A DNA stretch of 64,000 nucleotides from Puccinellia tenuiflora (GCA_012064385.1 QRDG01001991.1:1-64000); one strand, 5' to 3'. Counted from the stretch's first letter, positions 21,505 through 32,980 are shown. The notes: generated by a model from the sequence alone, not told the origin. A program made the numbers and translations.

Positions 21505-24237
21505 TGAAAGGACACGGATGTCGCCTAGAGGGGGGGGGGGTGAATAGGCGATTTAAAATTATTACGGTTAAGGCTTGAATAAATGCGGAATAAAACTAAC
21601 GTTTAATTTATCAAGCCAAAACCTAAACTAGCTAGGTTCACCTATGTGCACCAACAACTTATGCTAAGCAATATGATCAACTTGGTGATAGCAAGATATA
21701 TGACTTTAAGCTCGATGTCTATCACAAAGTAAATAGCATAAGTAAGAAGCTCGGGATAGAAATACCGAGGCACTTGGAGACGATGATTTTATCCCGAAGT
21801 TCACTTCCCAATGGAAGCTAGTCTCCGTTGGAGCGGCGCGGTGTTCACCAATGTGAAACACCGAGTAGCCCTAATATGGCACACCGTATCTCCGTTGTGT
21901 CTTACCACCAATGTGGCGAGGCACTTGTCACTATGTTGCCGTTGAGGTTGACAACTAGAACCTTTACAAGGATGAAGCTCACTCCACAAGTTGGAGGGTC
22001 TTCACCAAATGCACCGAGCCGCCAAGACTCGATGCCCAAGGCCGGGGCACACACCACAACTCAATTGATGGCTCCCGGCAATATCTTCGTAGCTACCAAA
22101 GCTCCGAAGCAACAAGGTTGAGCCACACTCCACAATTGGAGGCTCCCAACAAATCCCGTAAGCCACCAAGACTCCGAGAAATCAAACCGTCTAGGGTACC
22201 AACGTGCCCTAGAGGAACAAGCTCTAGGGCACCAAAGTACCCAAGAGAAACAAGCTTCTCAACTTCACTTTCCACGAATCACCGTGGAGAACTCAAACCG
22301 ATGCAACTAATGCAATGGCAAGAACACACTAAGTGGTCAAGTTCTTCCAACCCGAATCCAACCAAAGCAACTAATGCTTTGGAGGGATTAGGGAGGAAGA
22401 ACAAAGGAGGAACACAAAGAAACTCCAAAGATTTAGATCCCAAGTGTTCTCCTCACTTAGAGGAGAAATCAATTGGTGGAAACACGGATCTAAAACTCCT
22501 CTCTCTTTTCTCTCAAAGGAGTAGCACGAACTAGTGGAGAGAAAGAGAGAAAGCCAAGCTCAAGAGGTCAACAATGGAGGAGAGGAAATAGCTCAAGAGT
22601 TGGCAAAAAGGTTACTAGCAATTTGGGGAAGAAGCCCTTTAAATAGGGGCTCCAAAAGGAGCCGTTGGAAAAAGATAAGCAAAACTGCTCAGCCATCGGG
22701 CAGGAAAAAGCAGCCCGGCCTGGGAACCGGCCCAGGCCGGCAGACAGGCCGGAGAGCCACCCGCAGCGACCGGCCTGGGAGCCGGCCCAGGCCGGCAGGC
22801 AGGCCGGCGGGCAAGTGAGCAAGCGGCAGGCCTGGCGAGCACCCAGCTGGGCCGGCCCAGCAACCGGCCCAGGCCGGCGGGCAGGCTGGGAACCCTCCCG
22901 AGCCAACCGGCCGTGGAACCGGCCCAGACCGGCATCGAGGCCGGGGGCGGCAGACAGGAGGCGATCACCCGGGTGGGCCGGCCTGGGTGCCGGCCCAGGC
23001 CGGGAGTGAGGCCGGGGGTCCAACAGAAGCCACCGGCCGGTGAACCGGCCCAGGCCGGGGGTGAGGCCGGCCCCATTTCTGTTTCTTTTCTTTTTCTAAT
23101 ATATTCTGTTTAGAAAACTACCGATACCGAAAACGCAATATCTTCCACATACGAACTCCGTTTTCGGTAATCTTGGACTCGTTGGAATCGTCACAACGAG
23201 CACTACAAGAATATACATAGAAACATCATTGTTCAACAAGATATGGTAAAGCCAAATGATGAGAGGTAAAACCTTTCTATTAAAACCCGGAAAACCATAT
23301 CTTTTGCATATGATGTCCGAATAACACAAAACCACTTTTGTTGGAAAGAGGACGACAAATGCTACCCAATAACAAGTGAAAATATTGAAACCAAGCAAGG
23401 GAGATTTTGATACTAAATGGAAGAGTGAAACCTTCCGCATAGATGGACCGGCAAAATCTCCGACACCGAAAACTCAATAGGGAACACATATGAAAATCGT
23501 TTTCGGTGACCTTGGCCTTGTCATGACAAGCATGACAAGCACCAATACCACACCACGATAAGAGCCAAATAGGAACCAATAAAGATGATGCCAAGGATGC
23601 AAAGGTTTGATCTCTCTACGACCGACACGCTAAAGCTCACTTGAGAGCCCCTCTTGATAGTACAGTTACCTATCCTAAAACCCGGTCTCCCAACTACACC
23701 GCGAGACCAGTAAAATAGAAATCCTATCAAGATCATACCTTTGCCTTGCGCATTCCACTTGAGCTCGATGATGACGATCTTGGTCTACTCTCAAGTGGAT
23801 CACCTTTCTTGATTTTGGTCCGCTTGGTGAAGACACACATATTGCTCCCCCATACACCAAGATGGGAGAGGCACTCTTCGACATATCTTCACATGGCCTT
23901 TATCTTGATGATGATCACCACATGACGCCATCCACCATGGACAACATAGGATCTTGATCAACACAGATGATCACCACGAGACGCCATCCACCGTGGACGA
24001 CATAGGATCTTGATCAACACATGATCTTCTTCTTCACATGCCCTAATCTTGTACGTTGATCAACTTGCACTTAGCCTTGATCAACATATAGTCTTCTTCT
24101 TTAGCCTTGACTCCAACATATGGAGTCAAAGCATTCCTTATGGACCAACACTGCAAATATAACTTAAAGCACACATTAGTCCATAGGGATTGTCATTAAT
24201 TACCAAAACAACACATGGGGGCAACCATGCTCTTTCA
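21505..24237 (-). repeat. 5' LTR of the gag-only element
   Basis: 2733 bp, near-identical to 12896-15633. Differences seen include a 4-nt deletion at about 22676 (gataagcaaaac versus gataaaggagcaaaac) and scattered substitutions. In element orientation it begins TGAAAGAGCATGG, the same start as the solo LTR at 45782. Confidence 0.95.
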
Positions 24238-24515
24238 ACTTTGAACAATTAAAACTTGCATATTAATAATGTTTAATATTTTTATGTTGAATAACTTGTA
24301 CATCCTTAACATGGGGGCGGTTGCCCCCCCCCCCCCCCCCCAAATAACCAACAATGATATATGTTTTTGACTCCACCATGTGTAAATTTCGCACCGTTCT
24401 TCGGCCTCCACCTTCCTTCAAAACGACTACTTCCTTAAGTGTAAAGAAAGCAATGGCAACAACTAAGACCACATCGACGATGTAACTCATGCATTTTTTT
24501 ATTTCTTACATGACA
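24238..24515. repeat. Tandem segmental duplication, copy B (right part)
   Basis: Continues copy B after the retrotransposon and corresponds to about 4110-4395 of copy A. It contains the long C-run at about 24325-24341. Similarity ends near 24515 (gagagcgac), the same point where copy A meets gypsy gag sequence, so this marks the duplication breakpoint. Confidence 0.88.
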
Positions 24516-24751
24516 AGGAGAGCGACCATATACATGTTTTTCTTTGGTAACACCTATTACAAGGCGCGGGAGTTACAAGTAAACATGTAACGCTTTTTAT
24601 GGACAACTACATTGCTTTAGCTTGGCAAGTGACTGGCCGATGCAATTTGAATAAGATGAGTACCAATCCGGAAAACTAACCAAAGGAAGGCTAGTCATAA
24701 GGCGCTTGGAGGAAGCGAACATCTAGCTTAAATACGTGGTTTCAATGCTTA

Positions 24752-24881
24752 GGTCCCGCTTGGTTCAGCGTTCAATAGAAAAAACGGTTAGAAAATTTCA
24801 CGAACCAATTCAGCCCCCCATTGAAAATCCCGGCGTGCATTTTCAGCTCCGAAAACTTGACCGGCAATCCGGACGGGGTCC
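24752..24881. mobile_element. Short MITE with TTA flanks
   Basis: About 130 bp with imperfect terminal inverted repeats (ggtcccgcttgg and ccggacggggtcc), flanked by TTA at 24749-24751 and 24882-24884. Size and target site suggest a Tourist-like PIF/Harbinger derivative. Confidence 0.6.
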
Positions 24882-25171
24882 TTAGAGTGAATCCACAATG
24901 GGATTTCTGTCCATGGAATTATTTATTGGCTGAGTGATAGGGACAACCTAACGAAATCGAGTGGAAGAAACGATCTTGGACAATGTATTTTTCTCCTTGC
25001 AAAAAAAAAACAAGCGATCTAATAGATTTTCTGAAATTTTCCGTAACGGAAATCTTGCTTTGTGGTGACCTTACGCTTTGTCGTGTAAGTTTTATAGCTT
25101 ACTAAATTGCTCATACAAGAAATGTAGCACAGTAGATCAAAACGGCATAACAAACGCGGTCCAAAATATAA

Positions 25172-27170
25172 GAGCAACTCCAGCCGTTGGCCCCCCCAGG
25201 GTATCCGGCGAAGGCTTTTTAGCCCGTTCGCCGGCGCCCCCCAAGCCTTGGGGAGGCCTCGGTTCCCACCCGCCCCCCCAGCTTTCAGCCCCAAGGCACT
25301 TTTTTTTTGAATCGGCGTGTTCCCGCTACATATCGGCGATCATCGCTAGTCCGGTCAAGCTTAAAAGAAAACATAATTCGGTAAAAAAGATGCCAAATCG
25401 ACGACGTCGACCTCAAATCGCCGGCTCGTCGTCCTCCACTTGCACCACGACGGAGAAATCGGTCGATGGCGCAGCGATCTGCAGCGACGATGCCGGCTCG
25501 TCGTCCTCCACTTGCACCACGTAGGAGGGAGCGGTCGATGGTGCAGCGATCGGCGGCGACGATGCAGGGGTAGTACTGGTGCTCGGCGTCGTTTTCGTGG
25601 TGGAGCCTTCCGTTGTCGGAGTCGGGGTCATCGTCGGGAGTGGAGTCGGGGTCGGGGTCGGTGGTGGAGTCGGGGTCGGGATCGGCGCGGGTATCTCGTT
25701 CAGGATGAGGTCGCGCTGGCTCATGTACCACGCCTTGACCTTGGCGTCCATGATCATCGCCGGGTCGGCGCTCATTAGGAACGCCAGATCGGTGTTCCTC
25801 TTTTTGGCCGTGACGTTGGTTTTCAGAAGGTCGATCTTCACGTCTTGTTTCTCCATCATCTGCAACCACCTCGCGTCGAACTTCTCGTCCCTCTTGACGG
25901 CGTGGGTCGTGGCGTCGGCAATGCACTTCTCGATCGACGTGTGCAGCCTTTCTGTCGCCGGTGTGCTCGCCCTCGCCGCCTTCGCCTTCTTGTTCCCTTC
26001 TGGACGTCCATCCGAGGCTCCCGACCCCGGTTCGTCGGGGTTGAAAGGTTCTTTCCCCTTGCCGAGGTTCAGACGAACCTCGGCCCACTTCTCGCACTTC
26101 TCGATCCTGGAGAAGACATGGAGGAATTTGAACTCGGCGCCTTTGCTGTCCTGCCGGTACATCTCGAACATCCGGACCATCTGCCGGCGCGCAACAAAAG
26201 GAAAATGTCAGCCGAAGAAGAAACAAACAGACTATGGACGACCGAGTCGGGGTTTTTACCTGTCGCTCGACGTCGGCGCCGCTCTCCGGGCGAGCCATGA
26301 CCTCCTCGACGATTCCGTGCCATTTGCTGCAGGCCGCCTGGACGACCGCCCAGTGGTTCGCCATCGCTTTCTCGCCGCGCGCCATGTACCCACGCTGCGG
26401 GTACTATCGAACTCGACCGGAGGGTGGAACAGAGGACCACGGTATGGCATGGCCGGCGAGCCCCCGGTGCCGGCGCTGAGTGCGGAAGGGCCGCGAAACG
26501 CTATGTTGGGGTTGAATCCGCCGTGCGGGTCGCCGTCTCCGTACTCCAGCGTGTCCCCCCTCCAGTGGGGTGTTGCTGGCGACGCCGGCGAGAAGGCGGT
26601 GGGCGACGGCGACGGCGAGAAGACCGACGGTGACGGTGACGCCACGCTTGCTTGGCTTCCTCCTTGGCTTCCTTGGGTTCCCCAAGCGCCGGGCGGCAAA
26701 TAGAGGCCGTGCGGCGCATACAGTGGGGACGGCGCAGGAAAGCACGGTTTCCCGGCCGCCGCCGCCGCCGCTCGTCGTGTCTCCTTGGCCTCCTCCGCCT
26801 CCTTGGCCTTCTTTCTCGCGCCCCTTGCCTTGCGGTCGGCGGTGAGCGTCTTCCTTCGGTCGACTTCGTTCGCCCACTCGGTGTTGCTCAAGCCGTCCGG
26901 CCGCCCCCTCCCCCTCCCCCTACCCCTACCCCTCCCGCCCCCCGCCATCTTCGCCGGTGGTTCTTCGCCGGCGGCTCGTGGGTTGTTGAATTTCTTGGGC
27001 GCCATATGGGAGGCGATTGCCGCGGGAAACGGCGGGAGCTACGGTATATGAAGAAGGAAAATGGAGGGAAAGCGAAACAATAATGGCGGGAATCGTGTTG
27101 TCTCGCCGACAGGGCTGGCCTGCGCGGCGTTTCCCTTGCGCCGGCGCCCCCAGGCCGGCTGGAGTTGCTC
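25172..27170 (-). mobile_element. PIF/Harbinger-type element carrying ORF1 only
   Basis: Perfect terminal inverted repeats GAGCAACTCCAGCC / GGCTGGAGTTGCTC bound 1999 bp, with the TAA duplication at 25169-25171 and 27171-27173. The only coding content is a two-exon ORF1-like gene on the minus strand. No DDE transposase gene is present, so the element is non-autonomous. Confidence 0.88.
25413..27005 (-). pseudogene. Harbinger ORF1-like DNA-binding protein, frameshifted
   Basis: Exon 1 is 27005-26260 and exon 2 is 26180-25413, with a GT-AG intron between (donor after gcgacag, acceptor cag at 26181-26183). The N-terminus has a Gly/Arg tract (about residues 25-35) and a Pro/Ser-rich region. It then needs a 1-nt frame change near 26400 to reach a SANT/NAM-like segment (KAMANHWAVVQAACSKWHG). 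Exon 2 continues with MVRMFEMYRQ and a charged helical region, ending in PTP-rich and VVQVEDDEPA repeats. Such proteins are the DNA-binding partners of Harbinger transposases and are often annotated as glutathione S-transferase T3-like in grasses. The frameshift suggests it is dead. Confidence 0.72.
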
Positions 27171-27173
27171 TAA

Positions 27174-29830
27174 GAGACTAAGAGTAGAGCCAATTTCGTA
27201 CTGAAACAGGCCTCCATAAAACGGAGTCGGCCAGCCACCCTCCCGCCCACCTGGAGAAACATCGGCCGCCCCTCGCAGCCACCGCAACGGCGACAAGTGT
27301 CCGCCCAGACAGCGACGCCTCGACCTCCCCTGCCCCGCCACAGACGCGACACGAGCACAGCAAGGGGCGGCAGAAGCGAAGTTGCACGCGATTTCATTTC
27401 ACCCCGGCGTGGGAGGGTCTTTCTGTACGCTTCGCTCAGCCAGCGCTTTCCGTTTTCCGGCTCGCACGATCGGTGACTGATGATGCGGCGGTCGGCCATC
27501 TTCTCCAATCATTCAGGGGAAATCTTGGAGTGGATAAGCACAACTGCACAAGGACGCCTGGGCAGCATGCTAGCTACGCGCGCCCGCTCGATCCTGGGAA
27601 GGGACGCTTTCGGTTCGTCTCGGAGTGGGCGGGTTGTGTGCCCAATAATGCTGCGTTGGTGGGTGTGTGTAGACGAGCAAATGGTTCTGGTATGAAAAAT
27701 AGACGGACAAACAGAAGGCTTTGCAAACTGAAATGTATAACTAGTCATTGAGAGCGTACTTTTTCCATACGGGGCCTTATGTGCGCGCGCGAGAGATTTC
27801 GTTCTTCTTCTAGAAAAGTATGGCAACAAGTTTGCGTCTCGTTGCGTTGCATCAGCACACAAAAGGCAAAGAGCCAGCCAGCCAAAAGCGCACAGCTTGT
27901 TTGTGATGATATACATTAACAATTTACAAACACTAATCATGCATGGTGCAGCGCTAGCTTCCACTTTGATTACTAGCAGTTGGATGACTCCAGCTACTAC
28001 AGTGTTAATTAACCTCCACTTTGATTACTAGTTGGATCTAGCAAGCGGATATTCCAACAAGTGCGGCCGCGCGCACCAAATCCTCCGTGCATCATCGGTG
28101 AGCAGCTCGATCGATCCAAAGCGCGGCCTCTTTTGGCGTCGCCGTCGACGTCCGTCACCGCCCCGGTGCGTACGTACGCACGCAACGCACGCCGCCAAGT
28201 TGCGGTTGCGGCTCCCTGCAAGCAAGCAACGCAGAGACAGCGCCGGCCAGAATTAGATTAAGCCGGCCGGGGGCGGATGGATAGATCGATCGATGACGTT
28301 CGGCGCCGCCGGATAATTAGGTCGTTGGAATATGCGTATGGATTCTGCTCGCGACGGCGTGTGGCGGGGAAGTGGGTGGCGAATGCCGCTTCCCGTTGTG
28401 TGTGGAGAGTTCTGTAGACTTCTTCCGCGGAAGTACATACCACCCCGGCCGTGTCACCGTGTGCTGTGACTTGTCAAACAGTTCACGAAATGTTCGGATG
28501 CTTCTGGTCGAATCTCGTGTACTGTACCTTTTAATGGATCGGGGATAACGTAATTTTCACAGGTTTTTCTTACAAGCTAATGGAATTGAAATTTGGCCTT
28601 TTGGATGGCGAGCTGCTCGGTGTGAAAATTCTGCCTGACGTACTAGCTAGCTCCGGCTCTCCAGATTTGTTTACAGTTACGTGAAGCCTTTTAGACCTTG
28701 ACAATTTTATGATACCTTCGGCTCTCCAAACGTTTTAGACCTTGGCAATTTTGTTCGTATGGATCAACCTCTCTAGAAGAACAATAGGACACATGATTTT
28801 GGGGAGTTTTAAATATGTCTCGGTTTTCTCTTTCGCAACCCGCCTTCAAAATTGGTGATGTCGTGTTACCGGCGTTTATGACCGGCTGTTTGTCAAATAT
28901 TGGTGCTTTACCCATATGTTGCGGTGAGCACCATATTTGTCAGCTGTTGTCTATGATGAAGTCAGAGTGCCCCTCTAGGAGTAATGACAAATGACGCTTG
29001 TTTATAGCTTCGGTGGTGTTTTTCTTCTACAATGTGTGTGTCGTATTTGCTGTGAGCGGGGTCGGCCTGATGTGCCCTTGTGCCTGTTGTGTTCCATGTC
29101 AGTGGCGGAGACAAGAGGGCCAGCAGGGCCTTGGCCCCCGCTAACATGCAGAAATTTATGTTATACCCCCTAGTTTTGTTGCTAAAAATCCCCTCAAATC
29201 ATGCATTTCAATATTTCGGTCCTCCCCGACAATTGATAACAGAGGCAAATCAATATTTCTTGCCTTCGCCCCTGGACTCCACATTAGCCTTTTTTTCTTT
29301 AAAATAAATTTGAACTTGGTTCTCCGGCAATTAAGTGCACACTCCTCTTTTTAATCAATGAGACATGACAAAGCTTTTGACTCTGTTTCTTAAAAATAGT
29401 GTGCAAGATATGTAATTGTGTAAATGTGTTTCAAATAGAGAGGGGGGGCGCCGGCTATGAAAGATAAGAAACATGTGACCACGCCGAAGCACACACACGG
29501 GAAAGAAGCATGTGGCAAATGTAGGTGAAAAGGCTACGTAAGCAAATCAGACGGCGACGATCGGTCACGAGCATCACCCATTTCTTGGCCGCCCAAAAGT
29601 ACAAACTGATTTTCTTTTGTCCGAAAAAAAAACATATAAACATGCCCGTGACGTGAGCTACAAAACGATCATCGCGCCCTCTGCAAGTTGCTCCAATAAT
29701 TCCAGGTTTTTTCAACTGAACAATTCCTGGTTTCAGCACAAGGTACATACTAGAGTGCTTTTTCCCGGTAACTTCCGCCGGTGGATAATCCTAGAAAACA
29801 AACTTGACCAGCGCGACTTCACGCCAACGG
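27174..29830. other. Intergenic spacer, no gene seen
   Basis: About 2.6 kb with only short overlapping frames on both strands. Minor structure: two imperfect repeats of about 50 bp around 28680-28755 (ttttagaccttggcaatttt). A cagtggcggag...ggcccccgc stretch at 29100-29145 looks like the end of an hAT-type element, without a clear partner end. Confidence 0.6.
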
Positions 29831-29836
29831 CCGCCC

Positions 29837-29847
29837 CTATAATATAG
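29837..29847 (+). promoter_or_regulatory. Candidate TATA box
   Basis: The motif ctataatatag lies about 165 bp before the ATG at 30007 in otherwise GC-rich sequence. A start of transcription near 29870-29880 would give a 5' leader of about 130 nt. Position and sequence fit a plant TATA box; transcription itself is not shown. Confidence 0.6.
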
Positions 29848-30006
29848 CGGGAGCAACGTGCGCGCCTACAGCCACACCGCACGGTCCCCTCTGGCCTCCG
29901 ACCCAACTGCCCAGCTACCGCCTACCGCGACGATAGTCGCCGTCGTCGGCCCTCTGCTCTGCTCTCTAGTCGTCACCGGCCGCCTCTCCTCCCGAGCTGT
30001 CACAGC

Positions 30007-30533
30007 ATGTCTTCGTCGTCGTCCTCGTCGGCGGCGCACGCCGGCCTCGCGCTCGCCGCCACCGCCATGGCGCTCTCCGGCACCCTCGTCCTCTTCTCCC
30101 TCTGCCGCGCCAAGCAGGCCGACCACCTCGTCTCCTCCGACGCGTCTCCCGCTCGCCTCCGCCCCTGCCTCTCCTCCTCCGGTGAGTGACCCAGCGAGCA
30201 GCACCGCCACCGGCCAGAGCAGAACCCTGCTGCCTGACTGACTCCCGTTCTTTACGGTTCTTGGTTTCTTATGTTGTGTCCTCTGTTTAATTTCTGCGTG
30301 CAGAGAAGCGGAAGCGGGAGAAGGCGCGGCGCGGGAGCATGAAGCGCGTGCGCTTCGCGGACGACGTCGTCGACAATGGCGCCGCCCGCCCGGCGCAGCA
30401 GCAGCAGCAGCAGGAGGAGGCGCCCGAGACGCCGTCGTGCAGGGGCGCCGCCGCGATGCCGGCGAACCGGGAGGCGCTGTACCGCGGCATGCTCCGCGGC
30501 CGCTCCATGCTCAGGACCGCCTGCTCCTACTAA
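30007..30533 (+). CDS. Small single-pass membrane protein with RVxF motif
   Basis: Two exons, 30007-30181 and 30304-30533, with a GT-AG intron (gtgagt...gtgcag), give a 134-residue protein. After a Ser-run come residues about 9-34, a hydrophobic Ala/Leu-rich segment (GLALAATAMALSGTLVLFSL), probably a membrane anchor or signal anchor. The rest is basic and probably cytosolic: EKRKREKARRGS, then KRVRFADDVV at 72-81, a Gln-run at 90-95, and a conserved-looking end (NREALYRGMLRGRSML). RVRF fits the docking motif for protein phosphatase 1. A TATA box lies upstream and AATAAA at 30964-30969 downstream. Strong grass-like GC and clean splicing support a real gene. I do not recognise a named family; function unknown. 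Confidence 0.8.
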
Positions 30534-30963
30534 GCCAGCCAAGCGCCAGCCAGCCTGAATCTATGCCGCGAGCTTCGATTAACCCGCCGTCTATTCCTGA
30601 TTGGGAGGTTTTTGTAATTAGTGAGTGAGCATCCCGTACGCCCGAGCGGGCGATCCGTGTGGTGCGTGTCTGTCTGTCTGTCACCTGTTTGTACTGCCTG
30701 TTGTACATGTGCATTCTTCTAGCTACCTAGGCGATGTGAGTAGTAGTGAATTCGATCCAAGAAATGGATTCTTGCATGCATTGTGCTACCTAATTGATCC
30801 AGTGAAACTTAATTGCTTTGGATTTCACTCTTCCTCCTTCTTTTTTCTCCTCCTCCTTGCACCCTTGTTCTTCTGCAGCAGCAGCTTCCTGTTTCGGTTT
30901 GGTGAGTTGATTCAGTCCGTCCCTTTCTCCAATTTGTGTGAGCAGCTCGAAGTAGAAGCCAAG

Positions 30964-30969
30964 AATAAA
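30964..30969 (+). terminator. Candidate polyadenylation signal
   Basis: AATAAA about 430 nt after the stop codon of the small membrane-protein gene, in an A-rich stretch. It would give a 3' UTR of about 450 nt with a CT-rich block at 30825-30880. Confidence 0.45.
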
Positions 30970-30984
30970 ATAAAAAAAAAACCC

Positions 30985-31806
30985 CCAATTTGTGTGCATG
31001 TATGTGATGCTGGATTTGGGTGTTGGGATATCGTCGGATCAGCCGTTGTGGTCGGACGTTGCTGTCCTGCAGAAAGAAGAAGGAGACGCAAGATTTGATT
31101 TCTGCCCCTTCATTTGTCGCCACAGCCACAGGTACGCCGGCCTACCGGTACTAACCAGCGGCTTCCAATTTTCGGCCAGATTCTTCTCTTCTCCTCTCTT
31201 CTCTTGATTTAAGCAACGCGGACGAGACGATGGATTGATGGAGAGATGAAGTAATCAATCCTGGATCCATATGGCTGCGAAAGCTCGGTGTCTTCCCGAG
31301 CTGGGCGGCGTCCCTCTCCTCTCCGTCGCCGGCAGCGACAGGATCAAAGGCAGCAGGTTCGGTTGACCGGGATCCCATGCGCCCGAATCGAATGAGCGGC
31401 GGAGCTGCGCCGCGCACGGCCCGTGATCACGGACACCGGCCCACGGGCGTCCAGGCTCGGCGGGCCCCAGATCGACACGGATGCGTCTGGGCCCGAAAGC
31501 CTCTGGCCTCGCGTATGTGTCGCCTCTCGTATGGCCTACGCCCGTGTCAGTGGCAGCAGCTGAGTGTGAATGGCCTTTGCCAACCGTTTTTACTGTACAG
31601 CTCTGGCATGCGTATGTGTCGCCTGATGTATGGCCTGCTTGTACAACTTGGGTTAAGTTTTTTTTTGTACTAAATCCCTGGGTTCAGAAAGGAAGCCAAT
31701 TATCCAGACACTCTTTTAAACTTTTAGCAGTATGCATGGACACCACTCATAGTCTTTTGCTCCCCACACCCTATAAAAATAAGGGTTGTAAAACAAATCG
31801 TACGTT
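30985..31806. other. Intergenic, no gene seen
   Basis: No recognisable coding sequence. A short segment is repeated imperfectly: gcgtatgtgtcgcct occurs at about 31511 and again at 31608, each followed by gtatggcct. Confidence 0.5.
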
Positions 31807-32078
31807 TGTTCGTTAGGCTGGCTTGTGGACCTGTTTTTAACTGATTTAATATAATGGGAACGAATCAAACGGTAACATGATTGATTATGTTTGTTACTAG
31901 TTAGTCTGGTTTGTGAACCTGTTTTTAACTGATTTAATATAATGCGAACGAATTAAACGGTAACACTGACTGATTATGTTTGTTAGTTAATTAGGCTGGT
32001 TTGTAAACCTATTTTTAACTGATTTAATTTAGTGGGAACAAATTAAATGGTAACACTGGTTGATTATGTTTGTCAGGA
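31807..32078. repeat. Three-copy tandem repeat, unit about 88 bp
   Basis: Units starting near 31807, 31888 and 31978 share tttttaactgatttaat, gaacgaat(c/t)aaacggtaac and gattatgtttgtta, with a few substitutions. A fourth unit breaks off after tttgtcagg. No coding potential. Confidence 0.85.
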
Positions 32079-32224
32079 ATATATGTGTCGTCTGTTTTCA
32101 AAGGGACTCGTAGTCTAATCATATGTAATTTCCCAACTCGTCTTCATATATACATGCTAGTAGTGAGACTTTTTTCAACGCTTTGTTGGTCTCCGCCGTC
32201 GGAACGTACGGGTTATCTTCAACT

Positions 32225-32690
32225 TTGCTCACTTCTTCATAACGGCTGGAGGTGGGCGCAGACGGTCAGCTGTGATCAGGGACCACATCGAGAATTGCTT
32301 GGTTGCTTTCAACCAACTACTTGATGAGGTTACGGTGCTTGAGATTGCTGAAGCACTCACCATCAGGTGGGCTATCTCCCTTGCTCGTGATGAAGGCATG
32401 AACAATATAACCGTGACCTCGGATTGTCTCTCTGTGCTGCAGCGTATCAACTCTCTTCTACGGGGGCCTCTCTCTTGGAGGCGTCGAGGATATCAAGGCG
32501 TTTGCCACCTCCATGGCATTAGTTACATTCCGTCATGTTAATTAGTCATCTGCTTAATACTTCAGCAGATATTTTGGCTCGTCGAGTTGAACATTTTGGT
32601 AGTTCTATTTTTTTATAATTTTATACCTGATTATATCTAGGCCGAACTTATATTGATGTTGGTTGATCAATAAAGTGGTGGAGTTTATCA
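32225..32690 (+). pseudogene. LINE RNase H domain fragment
   Basis: Plus-strand frame with the pattern EIAEALTIRWAISLARDEG followed by ITVTSDCLSVLQRINS, the central part of the RNase H domain at the end of plant LINE ORF2 proteins. After a frame break, the end of the domain is readable (TFRHVN near 32524, then a WLARR-like piece). It ends in a 3' UTR-like stretch near 32690. No reverse transcriptase precedes it, so this is a 5'-truncated, decayed copy. Confidence 0.7.
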
Positions 32691-32897
32691 AAGAAAGAGG
32701 TTAAGCTATATAAAAACACCTCTCTAGAGTGCTCGAGTCGTCGGCATATGACACCATCTACCAATGTTCAAATACTAATTCTCGCATTTATGCAAATATG
32801 GTGTGCAAACTTCGAATTTGGTAAACTCATGGATTATCTCTGTTATGGTGGTTTGTGAACGAATTTTCTTAAAAAACGGTATCCAACAAAAATTGTT

Positions 32898-32980
32898 GTC
32901 AGAAGTGGGGTTCGAACCCACGCCCTCGTAAGAGGACCAGAACTTGAATCTGGCGCCTTAAACCACTCGGCCATCCTGAC
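32898..32980 (-). tRNA. tRNA-Leu (anticodon CAA)
   Basis: On the minus strand the 83-nt sequence folds as a class II tRNA. The acceptor stem pairs GTCAGGA with TTCTGAC (one G-T), the D arm contains GGCCGAGTGG, and the anticodon stem is CCAGA/TCTGG around loop TTCAAGT. The anticodon CAA is at 32944-32946. A long variable arm typical of leucine tRNAs and a TpsiC arm GGGTTCGAACCCC complete it. A T-run (minus strand, 32888-32892) lies just downstream as a pol III terminator. No intron and no encoded CCA, as expected for a plant nuclear gene. It decodes UUG. Confidence 0.95.

Larger units (their letters stand above)
12896..24237 (-). mobile_element. Intact gag-only LTR retrotransposon (11.3 kb)
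   Basis: Two near-identical LTRs (12896-15633 and 21505-24237) begin TGAAAG and end CTTTCA. They are flanked by the 5-bp duplication ACTTT (12891-12895 and 24238-24242). The element reads on the minus strand: a tRNA-Met-type primer-binding site lies beside the right LTR, a purine tract beside the left LTR, and gag frames run leftward. No protease, integrase or reverse transcriptase is visible, so it must be mobilised in trans. About 20 LTR differences counted by eye over 2.73 kb mean under 1% divergence, hence a young insertion. The gag type suggests a copia affiliation; family name not assigned. Confidence 0.93.

Noticed and set aside
12896..24237. Endogenous virus
   Set aside because: Gag-only LTR retrotransposon structure with no envelope, movement or replication genes; nothing else in the window resembles a plant virus.
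29100..29290. hAT-type MITE
   Set aside because: The left side resembles an hAT end (cagtggcggag), but I could not find a matching inverted right end or an 8-bp duplication, so it is only mentioned within the spacer.
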